From assembly GCF_044454545.1 (NCBI RefSeq), contig NZ_JBITDV010000020.1:1-64000 (forward strand): 64,000 nt of DNA. Direction: 5' to 3'. Positions 6,901 to 14,487 of this stretch are shown piece after piece. Made by a program: the position numbers and the translations under genes. Position 1 is the stretch's first letter. Each line of letters opens with the position of its first letter. Under the pieces are notes generated by a model that saw only the letters and a program-made list of their open reading frames with translations, ran no database searches and was not told the DNA's origin. This DNA comes from Cryptosporangium sp044454545. Its GTDB lineage: Bacteria; Actinomycetota; Actinomycetes; Mycobacteriales; Cryptosporangiaceae.

Positions 6901-8406
6901 ATGCGAGCAACTCCCGTGCCGGAGCCGCCGGCCGTGGCCGAGACCCACTGCGCCACGGTCTTCTTCGTCGGTGACCGCGCTTACAAGATCAAGAAGGCAC
7001 TGGATCTGGGCTTCGTCGACTTCCGCTCGCTCGAATCGCGGCGCCACGCGTGTCGCCGTGAAATCGAGCTCAACCGACAATTCGCCCCGGACGTCTATCT
7101 CGGTGTCGCGGAGATACGCGACCCGGACGGATACCCGTGCGACTGGGCCGTGACGATGCGCCGGATGCCGGCCGATCGACGGCTCTCCACGCTGATCCGG
7201 GCCGGTCAGGACGTGACCGGGCCGGTGTCCGCACTGGCCCGGATGCTCGCGGCGCATCACGCGACCGCACGCCGGTCGGCCGCGATCGACCGGGCGGGTT
7301 CCGCGGCTGCGCTGCGCAGACGTTGGACCGGCAACCTGACCGGACTGGACCCGTTCCGGGTCACGGTCGTCGATCCGGCCGTCCTCGACGAGATAGCCGC
7401 GCGGGTGTTCCGGTACCTGGACGGCCGCGGTGCCCTGTTGGCCGGCCGGGTGGCGGCCGGACTGATCCGTGACGGTCACGGCGACCTGCTCGCCGACGAC
7501 GTCTTCTGCCTGGCCGACGGCCCCCGCGCTCTGGACTGCCTCGAGTTCGACGACGCGCTGCGCGCCGTCGACGGCGTCGACGACGCCGCGTGCCTGGCGA
7601 TGGACTTCGAACGGCTGGGCGCTCCCGAGCTGGGCGCACGGTTCCTGGCGTGGTTCGCCGAGTTCGCCGGTGGCCGCCGGGTGCCCTCGCTGGAGCACCA
7701 CTACGTCGCCTACCGGGCCGTCATGCGCGCGAAAGTGGCGTGCCTGCGCTGGCAGCAGGGCGTCGCGGAGAGCGCCGAGGAGGCCCGGCAGCTGCTCGCG
7801 ATCGGGCTGCGCCACCTGCGGGCCGCCGAACCGGTGCTGGTCCTGGTCGGCGGCCCTCCCGGCGTCGGGAAGTCGACGGTCGCCGGGGCGCTGGCCGACG
7901 CGTTGGGAGCCGTCCTGCTCCGCTCCGACCGGTTGCGCAAGGAGCTGGCCGGTGTTTCGCCGGAGGCGGACCACCGGGCGCCCTGGCGAACCGGGCTGTA
8001 CCGGCCGGAGACGACGACCACGGTCTACGACGCGCTGGCCGAACGCGCCGACGAACTGCTCCGGCAGGGCGAGGTGGTCGTCCTCGACGCGAGCTGGGCG
8101 GCCGCGGCGACCCGGGAGCGGGCCCGGTCGGTCGCCGCGGCGGCGGGCTCGCTCGTCGTGGAATTGCGCTGCAGTGCGCCGCCCGGCGCCGTCGCCGCGC
8201 GGCTGGCGCGCCGGACCGGAGACCCGTCCGACGCCACTCCGGAGATCGCGGCGCGGCTGGCCACCGAGTTCGAGCCCTGGCCGGAGGCGATCGCTCTCGA
8301 CACGTCCGGGACTGCTGCGAGGGACACCGCGTTGGAGACGGTCGAGCAGGCCCTGGTGGCCGGGACCTTCGACCCTGCCGGGGTCGCACGGGGCGGGCGA
8401 GGCTGA
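6901..8406 (+). CDS. Aminoglycoside-phosphotransferase-like domain fused to AAA/P-loop kinase (Rv2004c-like)
   Basis: 501 residues, close to the length of the DosR-regulon protein Rv2004c. The N-terminal 300 residues resemble an APH/kinase fold: VGDRAYKIKKALDLGF holds a kinase-type lysine, GLIRDGHGDL is the catalytic-loop HGD, and LDCLEFDDALR provides a metal-binding Asp. A zeta-toxin/gluconate-kinase-like P-loop domain follows, with Walker A GPPGVGKS at residues 318-325 and a base-binding RSDRLRKEL. The substrate is unknown for the family. No convincing ribosome site precedes the ATG at 6901; the DosR-like box ends 36 bp upstream, so a leaderless or short-leader transcript is possible. Confidence 0.85.
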   Translation: MRATPVPEPPAVAETHCATVFFVGDRAYKIKKALDLGFVDFRSLESRRHACRREIELNRQFAPDVYLGVAEIRDPDGYPCDWAVTMRRMPADRRLSTLIRAGQDVTGPVSALARMLAAHHATARRSAAIDRAGSAAALRRRWTGNLTGLDPFRVTVVDPAVLDEIAARVFRYLDGRGALLAGRVAAGLIRDGHGDLLADDVFCLADGPRALDCLEFDDALRAVDGVDDAACLAMDFERLGAPELGARFLAWFAEFAGGRRVPSLEHHYVAYRAVMRAKVACLRWQQGVAESAEEARQLLAIGLRHLRAAEPVLVLVGGPPGVGKSTVAGALADALGAVLLRSDRLRKELAGVSPEADHRAPWRTGLYRPETTTTVYDALAERADELLRQGEVVVLDASWAAAATRERARSVAAAAGSLVVELRCSAPPGAVAARLARRTGDPSDATPEIAARLATEFEPWPEAIALDTSGTAARDTALETVEQALVAGTFDPAGVARGGRG

Positions 8407-8426
8407 AGTCGTAAGGAGGTCGACAA

Positions 8427-8600
8427 ATGATCGGCAAGGGGGTCGCCGTCCCGGCCGGCGACGGGCTCGTGCCCGCGGAGTTCACCCCCTGCTGCCGTCC
8501 GTGGCGGTGGACGGCCGATGGGTGGCGATCCGCGCGGACGAGATCAGCGGCCGGGACCTCCCCTCGGGATGAGGGCGGTGCGCGACTGTCCTGCGACTGA
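8427..8600 (+). CDS. Small ORF with strong ribosome site, unknown
   Basis: A near-perfect GTAAGGAGG lies 7 bp before an ATG at 8427, giving 57 codons to TGA at 8600. The first 19 residues (MIGKGVAVPAGDGLVPAEF) look protein-like. Beyond that the better reading is in other frames: VDGRWVAIRADEISGRDLP near 8,508-8,570 and LRLTSEDLISLAAPVRDLIP near 8,597-8,655. The likely history is a frameshifted gene of about 75 residues. I do not recognise the family. Confidence 0.4.
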   Translation: MIGKGVAVPAGDGLVPAEFTPCCRPWRWTADGWRSARTRSAAGTSPRDEGGARLSCD

Positions 8601-8689
8601 CGTCGGAAGACCTGATCAGCCTCGCCGCACCCGTGCGCGATCTGATCCCGATCGGAACGCTCTCCGGCAACGGAAGAGGGGTGAGTCGG

Positions 8690-9412
8690 ATGCGAGGGAA
8701 GCGGTTGGCCCTGTCGGCGGCCGTGGCCGCCGGGTACGTGGCAGGGCGGCGGCGGATGGTGCGCTGGGGCGCGACCGCCGACGAGGTGTCGGGGCTGTTC
8801 CCCGGCGCCGAGGTCATCCTCGGCGCCACCCGGTCGGCGACCATGGCCGTTACGCTGGAGGCGCTTCCCGCGCAGATCTGGCCCTGGCTGGTCCAGATGG
8901 GAGCCGATCGGGGCGGCTGGTACAGCTGGGATCGCCTGGACAACTTCGGGCGGCGCAGCACCGATCAGATCCACCCGGAGTGGCAGGAGATCCAGGTCGG
9001 CGACCGCCTGTGGGCGAAACCGGACGGCAGTCAGTGGTGGACCGTCGCGGTGGTGGATCCCGAGAGGTTCCTCGGTCTGCGGATGTCGCTCGACCTCGCC
9101 GGCCGGCCGTTCGACCCGACCGGCGAGCGGCCGGCCGCGTTCACGGACTCCACCTGGGGGTTCCGATTGACCGAGCTACCCGGCGAGCGCACCCGCCTGG
9201 TGGTGAGCGGCTACTGGGAGTTCCGGCCCGCGTGGTTGCGGCCGTTCCTCAGCCTCCTGGTGCTGGAGCCGGCCCACTGGATCATGCAGACGCGTCAGTT
9301 CCACAACCTCCGGCGGCGGGTCGAGCAGCCGCCGTCACAGGCGGTGATCGCGTCAGTCGGAGGAGGCGAGCAACCAGCCGCGGGTAGTACGCGTCGTCCA
9401 TCCAGATCCTGA
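8690..9412 (+). CDS. SRPBCC-fold (START-like) protein with N-terminal hydrophobic segment
   Basis: 240 residues. A short hydrophobic stretch (LALSAAVAAGYVAG) is followed by an SRPBCC-type domain: ATMAVTLEALPAQIWPWLVQMGADRGGWYSWD, split here by the familiar P..IWPWL..MG and GGWYS.D marks, then a C-terminal helix ending LEPAHWIMQTRQFHNL. Such proteins bind hydrophobic ligands in a cavity; the ligand is unknown. GGAAGAGG lies 11 bp before the ATG at 8690, chosen over a GTG 9 bp earlier that is too close to that site. The last 130 bp overlap the convergent Rv1733c-like gene, so the C-terminal tail (about 40 residues) may be replaced sequence. Confidence 0.75.
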   Translation: MRGKRLALSAAVAAGYVAGRRRMVRWGATADEVSGLFPGAEVILGATRSATMAVTLEALPAQIWPWLVQMGADRGGWYSWDRLDNFGRRSTDQIHPEWQEIQVGDRLWAKPDGSQWWTVAVVDPERFLGLRMSLDLAGRPFDPTGERPAAFTDSTWGFRLTELPGERTRLVVSGYWEFRPAWLRPFLSLLVLEPAHWIMQTRQFHNLRRRVEQPPSQAVIASVGGGEQPAAGSTRRPSRS

Positions 9413-9704
9413 CCCGACGTCCGCCGCGGGCGCACTCGGCGGGGTGGACCATGCCGATCCGGACGGTGCCGTCGGGGAGGGTCCAGGTGCCCGGTACGGC
9501 GCTGCCCGGCGCCCCGTCCGCCTGCAGGGTGACCGGGACCTGGAGCAGCGCGGCGCGCTGCTGCCGGACGTGCGCGACGTCCCGGTGGAATCGGGCCGAG
9601 CCGGTGGCGAGCACGACGCACACCACCGCCGCGAGCCCGAGCGTGACGCCGACGCGAAGCGCATCCTCGACCCGGTCGAGCGGACGGCACAGCGGATTCC
9701 GCAC
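9282..9704 (-). CDS. Rv1733c-like membrane protein, C-terminally truncated
   Basis: From GTG 9704 the protein starts with RNPLCRPLDRVED, one transmembrane helix (VGVTLGLAAVVCVVLATG) and the extracytoplasmic block PGTWTLPDGTVRIGMV...GRRVRIWMDD. Family members of about 190-210 residues then have a second helix and a WxREWxxVEPxW tail. Here the frame runs into unrelated sequence and stops after 140 residues inside the 3' end of the convergent SRPBCC gene. Rv1733c is a DosR-regulon membrane protein of unknown function. This copy may be non-functional. Confidence 0.6.
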   Translation of the reverse strand: MRNPLCRPLDRVEDALRVGVTLGLAAVVCVVLATGSARFHRDVAHVRQQRAALLQVPVTLQADGAPGSAVPGTWTLPDGTVRIGMVHPAECARGGRRVRIWMDDAYYPRLVARLLRLTRSPPVTAAARPAAGGCGTDASA

Positions 9705-9718
9705 CCAACCCAGATGAG

Positions 9719-9928
9719 ATGCGCATGCAGATCGCCGAGATCGGGGTTCCCGAGGTGCCGGAACTCGTCGACCAGATCGTCGCGTCCGGCGGTCACCTGT
9801 GGACGTGCCGCATGTCCGCGGACGTGATGCACCTGGCCGAGGCGGACCTCCGCGACGACGTCGAGGGGATTCTCAGCGCGAGCGACTTCATCGAGCTGAC
9901 CGAGGGGGCGCAGTTGCTCTTCATCTGA
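9719..9928 (+). pseudogene. DsrE-family sulfur-relay-like protein, C-terminal fragment
   Basis: 69 codons from ATG 9719 that match only the second half of DsrE/peroxiredoxin-like proteins: a predicted helix (GVPEVPELVDQIVASGG), the LWTCRMSADVMHLAEADL segment with the usual active-region Cys, and a terminal EGAQLLFI strand. The N-terminal half, about 75 residues, is absent; the minus-strand Rv1733c-like gene lies there instead. It could still be translated as a short protein, but a truncated gene is more likely. Confidence 0.55.
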
Positions 9929-10320
9929 CTGGTTCCCCGTGGTGAACGGTGCGGTCCAGCAGCGCGGCGATCTCGGCGCGCTCGGCAGCGAGGTGCCGAT
10001 CCCGCTCGTCCTCGAACTGCTCGGTGTCCGGGTCGATCCCCGTAGTCCTCGGCGGTGACGCCGTGCACGACGTACAGCTCGGCCCCGAGGTCGCGGGCCA
10101 GGCCACCTCAGGTCGTCCTCGACGTTGCTCCGGCCGGGCCGACGCCGGTAGAGGCGCAAGTCCCGCCGGCAGCACGTGTCCGGCCGCGGGTCAGACCACT
10201 GGCCCGGTACTGATCGTGGTGAGGACGTGCCCGGCCGCCTGCAGGCGGCCCACGACGGTGCGCAACGCCGCCATCAGCCGGTCGTCCGGCGGAGTGCGGT
10301 ACCGAGTGCTCTGGCTGTGA
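9921..10320 (-). pseudogene. Frameshifted remnants of unrecognised gene(s)
   Basis: On the minus strand about 10,110-9,921 the frames together give ARDLGAELYVVHGVTAEDYG, then after a shift IDPDTEQFEDERDRHLAAER and EIAALLDRTVHHGEPVR to a stop at 9921. Further upstream, 10,310-10,191 gives PPDDRLMAALRTVVGRLQAAGHVLTTISTGPVV and a stop. Both pieces read like real protein (amphipathic helix, balanced composition) but neither has a start or a full domain. I cannot assign a family. The region is otherwise empty. Confidence 0.4.
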
Positions 10321-10333
10321 CCGACACGGGAAA

Positions 10334-10358
10334 CCCCGCCGGTCGGTGACCGGCGGGG
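10334..10358 (-). terminator. Hairpin terminator of the 10,379 membrane-protein gene
   Basis: A perfect 11-bp stem (CCCCGCCGGTC / GACCGGCGGGG) with a 3-nt loop lies 21 bp past the stop of the minus-strand gene. TTT follows the stem on that strand. Confidence 0.75.
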
Positions 10359-10378
10359 CTTCTCAGCGGCGAGGAGCG

Positions 10379-10975
10379 TCAGGCGATGACCGGCTCGGTC
10401 GCAGCGGCCGGGGGAGCGGTCTTGGTGTCCAGCTCGGCGGCCGGGTCGGTGCGCCGGAGGTGGATGGCGCCCAGTGCGCTGAGCACGGCCATCACCGCGG
10501 CGCCGACGAAGCCGGCGATCGCCGCCCAGAGCGCGATCTGACCGATCTTCCAGAACGCGTAGGCCTCGAGCAGCATGCTCCGCAGCGCCTCGCCCTTGAA
10601 CAGGGTATTGGCCTGCTGCTGCAGCTGCGCGTTGTTCGGGTCGGCCTGCGCGGCCGAGCTGACCTGGGCATAGGTCTTGCCGTCGGCGACCTCCCGGAGG
10701 TGGACGGCGATGAAGTGGTCGGCGTAGGCCTGCGCTTGGTCGCCCCGGGTCAGCTTCTGGCCTGCGTACTTGTTCAGGTACGGGCCGATGTCGGCGGGCT
10801 TCAGCGCGTCGCTGCCCTTGGCCGGGAAGTAGATCTGCTGCGCGCTCAGCTGGTCCCGGACGTTGTCGTTGGCGAAGTTGTAGCCCCACAGTGCCAGTCC
10901 GCCGGCGACGAGTAGGACGAGCGTGAGACCGATACCGATACTGGTGGTGATGGCGTCGAAAGTCCGGCGGCGCAT
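10379..10975 (-). CDS. Two-helix membrane protein, actinobacterial, unknown function
   Basis: 198 residues: a basic start (MRRRTF), one membrane helix (IGIGLTLVLLVAGGLALWGY), an outside domain of about 100 mostly helical residues (NFANDNVRDQLSAQQIYFP, then DIGPYLNKYAGQKLTRGDQAQAYAD, conserved in the family and rich in Gln), and a second helix (ALWAAIAGFVGAAVMAVLSAL) before a Pro/Ala tail. The ATG at 10975 follows CAGGAGG, which excludes the 15-codon upstream extension. It is common beside stress genes in actinobacteria, but I know of no assigned function. A DosR-like box lies 115 bp upstream and a clear terminator follows. Confidence 0.75.
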   Translation of the reverse strand: MRRRTFDAITTSIGIGLTLVLLVAGGLALWGYNFANDNVRDQLSAQQIYFPAKGSDALKPADIGPYLNKYAGQKLTRGDQAQAYADHFIAVHLREVADGKTYAQVSSAAQADPNNAQLQQQANTLFKGEALRSMLLEAYAFWKIGQIALWAAIAGFVGAAVMAVLSALGAIHLRRTDPAAELDTKTAPPAAATEPVIA

Positions 10976-11090
10976 GGCCCTGCCTCCTGGTGTCCCCGGT
11001 CCATTTGGTGGACCTGTCATGTTCTCGCTGACACGGATTACTCTCGCCGTTCGCGCAGTCGCGGAGCAGGGCGGAAAGGCGTGCCCGAGG

Positions 11091-11104
11091 TGGACTTAGG
11101 TCCC
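11091..11104. promoter_or_regulatory. DosR-like box (TGGACTTAGGTCCC)
   Basis: Matches the mycobacterial DosR core GGGACTWWAGTCCC at 12 of 14 positions. It lies in the divergent gap between the membrane-protein gene (10,975, minus) and the Acg gene (11,255, plus). Confidence 0.65.
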
Positions 11105-11170
11105 GTCAGGTTGTGGTCAGGTTCTCGTTCCTACGGTGGCGGCGTGTTCGCCCGGGGGCGGCCTGCGCTC

Positions 11171-11184
11171 AGGACCTTCGCCCC
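11171..11184 (+). promoter_or_regulatory. DosR-like box (AGGACCTTCGCCCC)
   Basis: A second box in the same gap, 70 bp before the Acg start, differing from the island consensus at two positions. Confidence 0.65.
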
Positions 11185-11254
11185 TGACGTCGGCCGGAGG
11201 GGTGCGCGACTCTGAGGGGACGACCGCAGCTCGAGCCGCCGAAGGAGGCGCGCG

Positions 11255-12253
11255 ATGACCGACGACGCGCGAAGCGCACCGGCGCAACCCGTGACCGCGA
11301 ACTCGGATGCGGACCCGCTCACGGTGGCGACGCTGGTGGCCCGGCGGGCCCCGTCGTTCCTCAACACCCAGCCGTGGCGGTGGCGCCGCACGGCGGACGC
11401 GGCCGAGCTGTGGCTCGACCGGGACCGGCAACTCACCGGGATGGATCCCGACGGCCGGTTGGCCACGATGAGCTGCGGAGTCGCCCTGCACCACGCGCTC
11501 ACCGCGCTACGGGCGTCCGGGCGCGGCGGGATCGTCCACCGGCCGGGCACGGACGCGCCGGCCGACCTGGTCGCGGTGCTCCGTACCGGGCCACCGTGTG
11601 AGATCGACGACCGGGCGTTCGACGCGCTGGCGAGCCGGCGGACCGACCGGCGGCCGTTCAGCGGCACGCCTCCGACGACGGCCGACCTGGACCCGCTGCG
11701 GGAGGCCGCGGAGCGCCACGGCGCGCACCTGTACGTGCTGACGCCGCGCCAGGTCCCGGCGTTCGCGCGGTCGTTGTCCGAGGCCCGTCTGCGGGAGCGG
11801 ATCGGTGCGGTGACGGCGGCCGAGCTGGCGGACTGGACCGATCGGCCCGGCGGCAGCGGCGACGGCGTGGCCGCGCGCCGGCACGACCCCCGTGGTCTCC
11901 GGTCGGACGACGTCGGCTTCTCCCGGACGCCGTGGATGGCGCTCGGCGAGAGCGCTCACGCCGGCACCGTCTACGTCGTCCTCCACACGGACGGCGACCG
12001 GCCCGCGGACTGGCTCGCCGCCGGCGAGGCGCTTTCCGACGTGTGGCTGACGCTGACCGAGCGCGGTCTGGCCGCGTCGCCGCTCAGCGAGGTGGTCGAG
12101 GTACCGGCGGTCCGGGCCTCGATGCGGCAGCTCATCGGGGGAGCCGGTCACCCGATGATCGCGCTGCGGATCGGCGTCCCGGGCGGCTCGGCCGGGCCGC
12201 CGACCGCCCGCCGGGCGGCCCCCGACGTCATCGAGCTGTCCGACGACCGCTGA
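11255..12253 (+). CDS. Acg-family nitroreductase-fold protein (copy 2)
   Basis: 332 residues with the family landmarks APSFLNTQPWRWR, ATMSCGVALHHAL, ASRRTDRRPFSG and ALSDVWLTLTERGLAASPLSEVVE. The predicted role is flavin binding or sequestration under hypoxia, as for Acg. The ATG at 11255 follows GAAGGAGG, and two DosR-like boxes lie upstream. It is closest in motif wording to copy 1 (shared ASRRTDRRPF-type and LSDVWLTLT blocks), suggesting duplication within the island. Confidence 0.88.
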   Translation: MTDDARSAPAQPVTANSDADPLTVATLVARRAPSFLNTQPWRWRRTADAAELWLDRDRQLTGMDPDGRLATMSCGVALHHALTALRASGRGGIVHRPGTDAPADLVAVLRTGPPCEIDDRAFDALASRRTDRRPFSGTPPTTADLDPLREAAERHGAHLYVLTPRQVPAFARSLSEARLRERIGAVTAAELADWTDRPGGSGDGVAARRHDPRGLRSDDVGFSRTPWMALGESAHAGTVYVVLHTDGDRPADWLAAGEALSDVWLTLTERGLAASPLSEVVEVPAVRASMRQLIGGAGHPMIALRIGVPGGSAGPPTARRAAPDVIELSDDR

Positions 12254-12269
12254 GACCGAGGGAGCCGAG

Positions 12270-12430
12270 ATGTCACATCCGATCGTGCATTGGGAGATCG
12301 GCGCTCCTGACGCCACCGCTCTCTCGGACTTCTACGGCAAGCTCTCCGGCTGGTCGATGACCGACGCCGGACCGTCGTACCTGCTGGTCGACCCCGGCCG
12401 CGACGGCATTCCGGGCGGGCTGGTGCGCTC
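12270..12430 (+). pseudogene. VOC/glyoxalase-like protein, N-terminal fragment
   Basis: The ATG at 12270 has an upstream GAGGGAG. The frame reads HPIVHWEIGAPDATALSDFY and YLLVDPGRDGIPGGL, the first beta-alpha-beta module of a VOC (vicinal oxygen chelate) protein with its metal-ligand His. Similarity stops near 12,430, where an antisense acyl-CoA-synthetase scrap begins. The remaining three modules are gone. Confidence 0.55.
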
Positions 12431-12531
12431 AGGGCCACGCCGATCACCGCGCACTCGGCGACGTCCGGGTGGCCGGCCAGGACCTCCTCCATGCCGCCGG
12501 TCGGCAGCCGGTGGCCGGCCACGTTGACCCC
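12431..12531 (-). pseudogene. Acyl/propionyl-CoA synthetase internal fragment
   Basis: The minus strand reads GVNVAGHRLPTGGMEEVLAG and HPDVAECAVIGVA, the hinge and C-terminal lid segment of acetyl/propionyl-CoA synthetases (normally INVAGHRLST..IE..). Only about 33 codons remain, in opposite orientation to, and directly abutting, the VOC fragment. It marks a rearrangement junction. Confidence 0.5.
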
Positions 12532-12612
12532 CGAGAAGCTTCCTGGTGCTGCGGATGCCGGGTCCGGTCGCACCGGGTGACTTCGCCCGCGCCCGCGACT
12601 GGGGGCGGCGGC

Positions 12613-13089
12613 TCAGCGCGCTCGGCGCCGGTTACGCCAGCGGGGCTCGACCAGCGTCCACTCCCGTTCCCAGCTCGCCAGCCGCCGGTCGTCGAGCCGA
12701 CGTCTGATCCCGGCGTACAGCAGATGGAGCAGTGCTCCGCCGCCCACGACGACCAGCAGGGCGAGGTCGACCGCGTCCCGGCGCAGGTCCGCGAGCCCGC
12801 GCGGCGGACGCTGGGGCATCCAGGTCCGGTCCATCCAGACCCGGACGGTCTGCCCCGCTCGTGCCTCGTGCTTGACCTCGATCGCAGCGGTGCGTCGCGT
12901 CCCGTCGGGAAGCGTCCACCGGGCCGGGACCGGCGGCCAGGTGACGACCAAGGTCTCGCCGCCCGGCACCTGCCGGGCGGTCGAGTCGGCGAGCAGCACG
13001 ACCGGCACCGGTCGCAGCTGGGAACCGCCGCACGCGGCCAGCAACGTCACGGCGGCGCTCACGGCGGCGAGGCGAAGGAGTACGGACAT
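12613..13089 (-). CDS. Rv1733c-related protein with lipoprotein signal
   Basis: 158 residues. The N-terminus is a lipoprotein signal (LAAVSAAVTLLAAC, lipobox LAAC at about 16-19). The family block PARWTLPDGTRRTAAIEV...GQTVRVWMDR follows, then one helix (LALLVVVGGGALLHLLYAG) and the diagnostic tail LASWEREWTLVEPRW. Usual members begin with an RNPL leader and a first transmembrane helix; here that part is replaced by a lipobox sequence, so the outer domain would be tethered at both ends. The ATG at 13089 is preceded by CAGGAGG. It may be a functional variant or a fusion product of deletion. Confidence 0.7.
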   Translation of the reverse strand: MSVLLRLAAVSAAVTLLAACGGSQLRPVPVVLLADSTARQVPGGETLVVTWPPVPARWTLPDGTRRTAAIEVKHEARAGQTVRVWMDRTWMPQRPPRGLADLRRDAVDLALLVVVGGGALLHLLYAGIRRRLDDRRLASWEREWTLVEPRWRNRRRAR

Positions 13090-13209
13090 GACGCACCTCC
13101 TGAGGTCGTCGTCTCCATCGTCGTCCGGTCGGCCGCGGACCGGGAGCGTCCGCCCAGGAATCGCGACAATGGCGACGAATCCGCGACAAAGGGCGGTGAC
13201 GAAAGTCGG

Positions 13210-13223
13210 GGGACGTTCGACTC
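13210..13223. promoter_or_regulatory. DosR-like box (GGGACGTTCGACTC)
   Basis: Lies 48 bp upstream of the first nitroreductase gene (plus) and 120 bp upstream of the lipoprotein gene (minus). Confidence 0.55.
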
Positions 13224-13271
13224 TGCCGCCTGCTGACGTGCGGGCCTACCGTCGAGACGAGGAGGTGGCCC

Positions 13272-13754
13272 ATGTCCACTCCGCAGACCACTCGCACGCC
13301 GTGGCTTCCCCCGCGCATGTTCATCCGGTTTGCCTGGAAGGCCCACCGGGCGCTCTATCGGGTGAGCGGGGGGAGGCTCGGACTGCGCCGACCTGGCCGG
13401 AACCGCTACGGGATGCTGCGGCTGACCACGGTCGGCCGGCGCACCGGCCAGGAGCGCAGCGTCGTCCTCGCGTACTACGAGGACGGGGCCGATCTGGTGA
13501 CGCTGGCGATGAACGGCTGGGGCGCAGGGGAGCCGGCGTGGTGGCTGAATGTGCGGGCCCACCCGGACGCGGTGGTCCGGCTGACCGACGGCGAGCGCCC
13601 CGTGCGCGCGCACGCGGCCACCGGCCCCGAGCGCGAGCGGCTCTGGGCCCGCTGGCGGGAGATCGATCGGAACCTCGACGCGTACGCGGCGCTGCGGCCC
13701 ACCGAGACCGCGGTCGTCGTGTTCGAACCGTCCACGTCGACCGAGGAGAGGTGA
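13272..13754 (+). CDS. Deazaflavin (F420)-dependent nitroreductase-family protein (copy 1)
   Basis: 160 residues of the DUF385/Ddn split-barrel family. The core LRLTTVGRRTGQERSV contains the G.(K/R)TG.. cofactor-phosphate loop. It is followed by GEPAWWLNVRAHPDAVVRL, typical of the family. Members such as Ddn (Rv3547) use reduced F420 to reduce quinones or nitroaromatics. The start follows GAGGAGG. It is the first of three genes spaced or overlapped tightly (5 bp, then ATGA), so probably an operon under the box at 13,210. Confidence 0.85.
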   Translation: MSTPQTTRTPWLPPRMFIRFAWKAHRALYRVSGGRLGLRRPGRNRYGMLRLTTVGRRTGQERSVVLAYYEDGADLVTLAMNGWGAGEPAWWLNVRAHPDAVVRLTDGERPVRAHAATGPERERLWARWREIDRNLDAYAALRPTETAVVVFEPSTSTEER

Positions 13755-13759
13755 GAACG

Positions 13760-14224
13760 ATGGCGACCCCTGCGCAGCAGGTGACGTTCCGGATGACGCG
13801 GGCCCGCCGGATCGGCGACTCGCTGATGGCGGTGCTGATCCGGTTCGGGCTGGTGCCGCACTCCTACCTGCTGACCACCCGCGGGCGGAAGACCGGCAAG
13901 CTGCGGACGACCCCGGTGACGCTGGTCGAGACGCGGGACCGGCGCTGGTTGGTCGCACCGTACGGTGCGGTGTCCTGGGTGGTGAACACCCGGGCGGCCG
14001 GGCGCGTCTCGCTGTCCCGCCGCGGGCGGCAGGTGGACTGCGCGGTGCGGGAGCTGCGGCCCGACGAAGCCGGTCCGGTGCTCAAGCACTACGTGCAGCT
14101 GGCCCGGCCGCCCCGGGCGTACTTCGCGGCGGCGCCGGACGCGCCGGTCGCGGACTTCGCCGCCGAGGCCGACCGGCATCCGGTGTTCGAGCTCTCGGTA
14201 CTGGGTGGTGACCGGTGGCCATGA
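13760..14224 (+). CDS. Deazaflavin (F420)-dependent nitroreductase-family protein (copy 2)
   Basis: 154 residues, second DUF385 member: SYLLTTRGRKTGKLRTTPV holds the cofactor loop, and VAPYGAVSWVVNTRAAG is the conserved turn. It differs enough from the upstream copy to be an old duplication. The ATG at 13760 lies 5 bp after the preceding stop; a GAGAGGTGAG site spans that stop. Its own stop overlaps the next start (ATGA). Likely role: F420-linked redox chemistry in low-oxygen cells, inferred from the family. Confidence 0.85.
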   Translation: MATPAQQVTFRMTRARRIGDSLMAVLIRFGLVPHSYLLTTRGRKTGKLRTTPVTLVETRDRRWLVAPYGAVSWVVNTRAAGRVSLSRRGRQVDCAVRELRPDEAGPVLKHYVQLARPPRAYFAAAPDAPVADFAAEADRHPVFELSVLGGDRWP

Positions 14225-14487
14225 CGGGAGTCGTCGCCGAGCCGCGTCTCGGGCTACCCCGGAGTTCGCGACGCACCTGGCGGGACCTCAGCACCCGCGA
14301 GCGCCGGTTCGTCGTCGTCGGCACCGCCGTCGACCTGCTCGGCAAGGTCGCGATGCTGGCCGACCTCCGCCGCCGCCCGGCCGACCGGGTGCGTGGTCCG
14401 AAGTGGGCGTGGGCCGCGTCGGCACTGATCAACTCGGCCGGCGCCGTGCCCGCCGGGTATTTCGCGCTGGGGGTGAAACACCGATGA
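14221..14487 (+). CDS. Small two-helix membrane protein (PLDc_N-like)
   Basis: 88 residues. Two hydrophobic helices (FVVVGTAVDLLGKVAMLADL and WAWAASALINSAGAVPAGYF) flank a charged RGPKW loop, resembling the small PLDc_N-type membrane proteins of actinobacteria. The ATG at 14221 overlaps the nitroreductase stop, so translation is probably coupled. A GTG two codons earlier is an alternative start. Function unknown. Confidence 0.65.
   Translation: MTGVVAEPRLGLPRSSRRTWRDLSTRERRFVVVGTAVDLLGKVAMLADLRRRPADRVRGPKWAWAASALINSAGAVPAGYFALGVKHR

Noticed and set aside
8553..8566. GGGACCTCCCCTCG as a promoter box for the SRPBCC gene
   Set aside because: Only the left half matches; it is 120 bp from the start and lies in degraded gene sequence.
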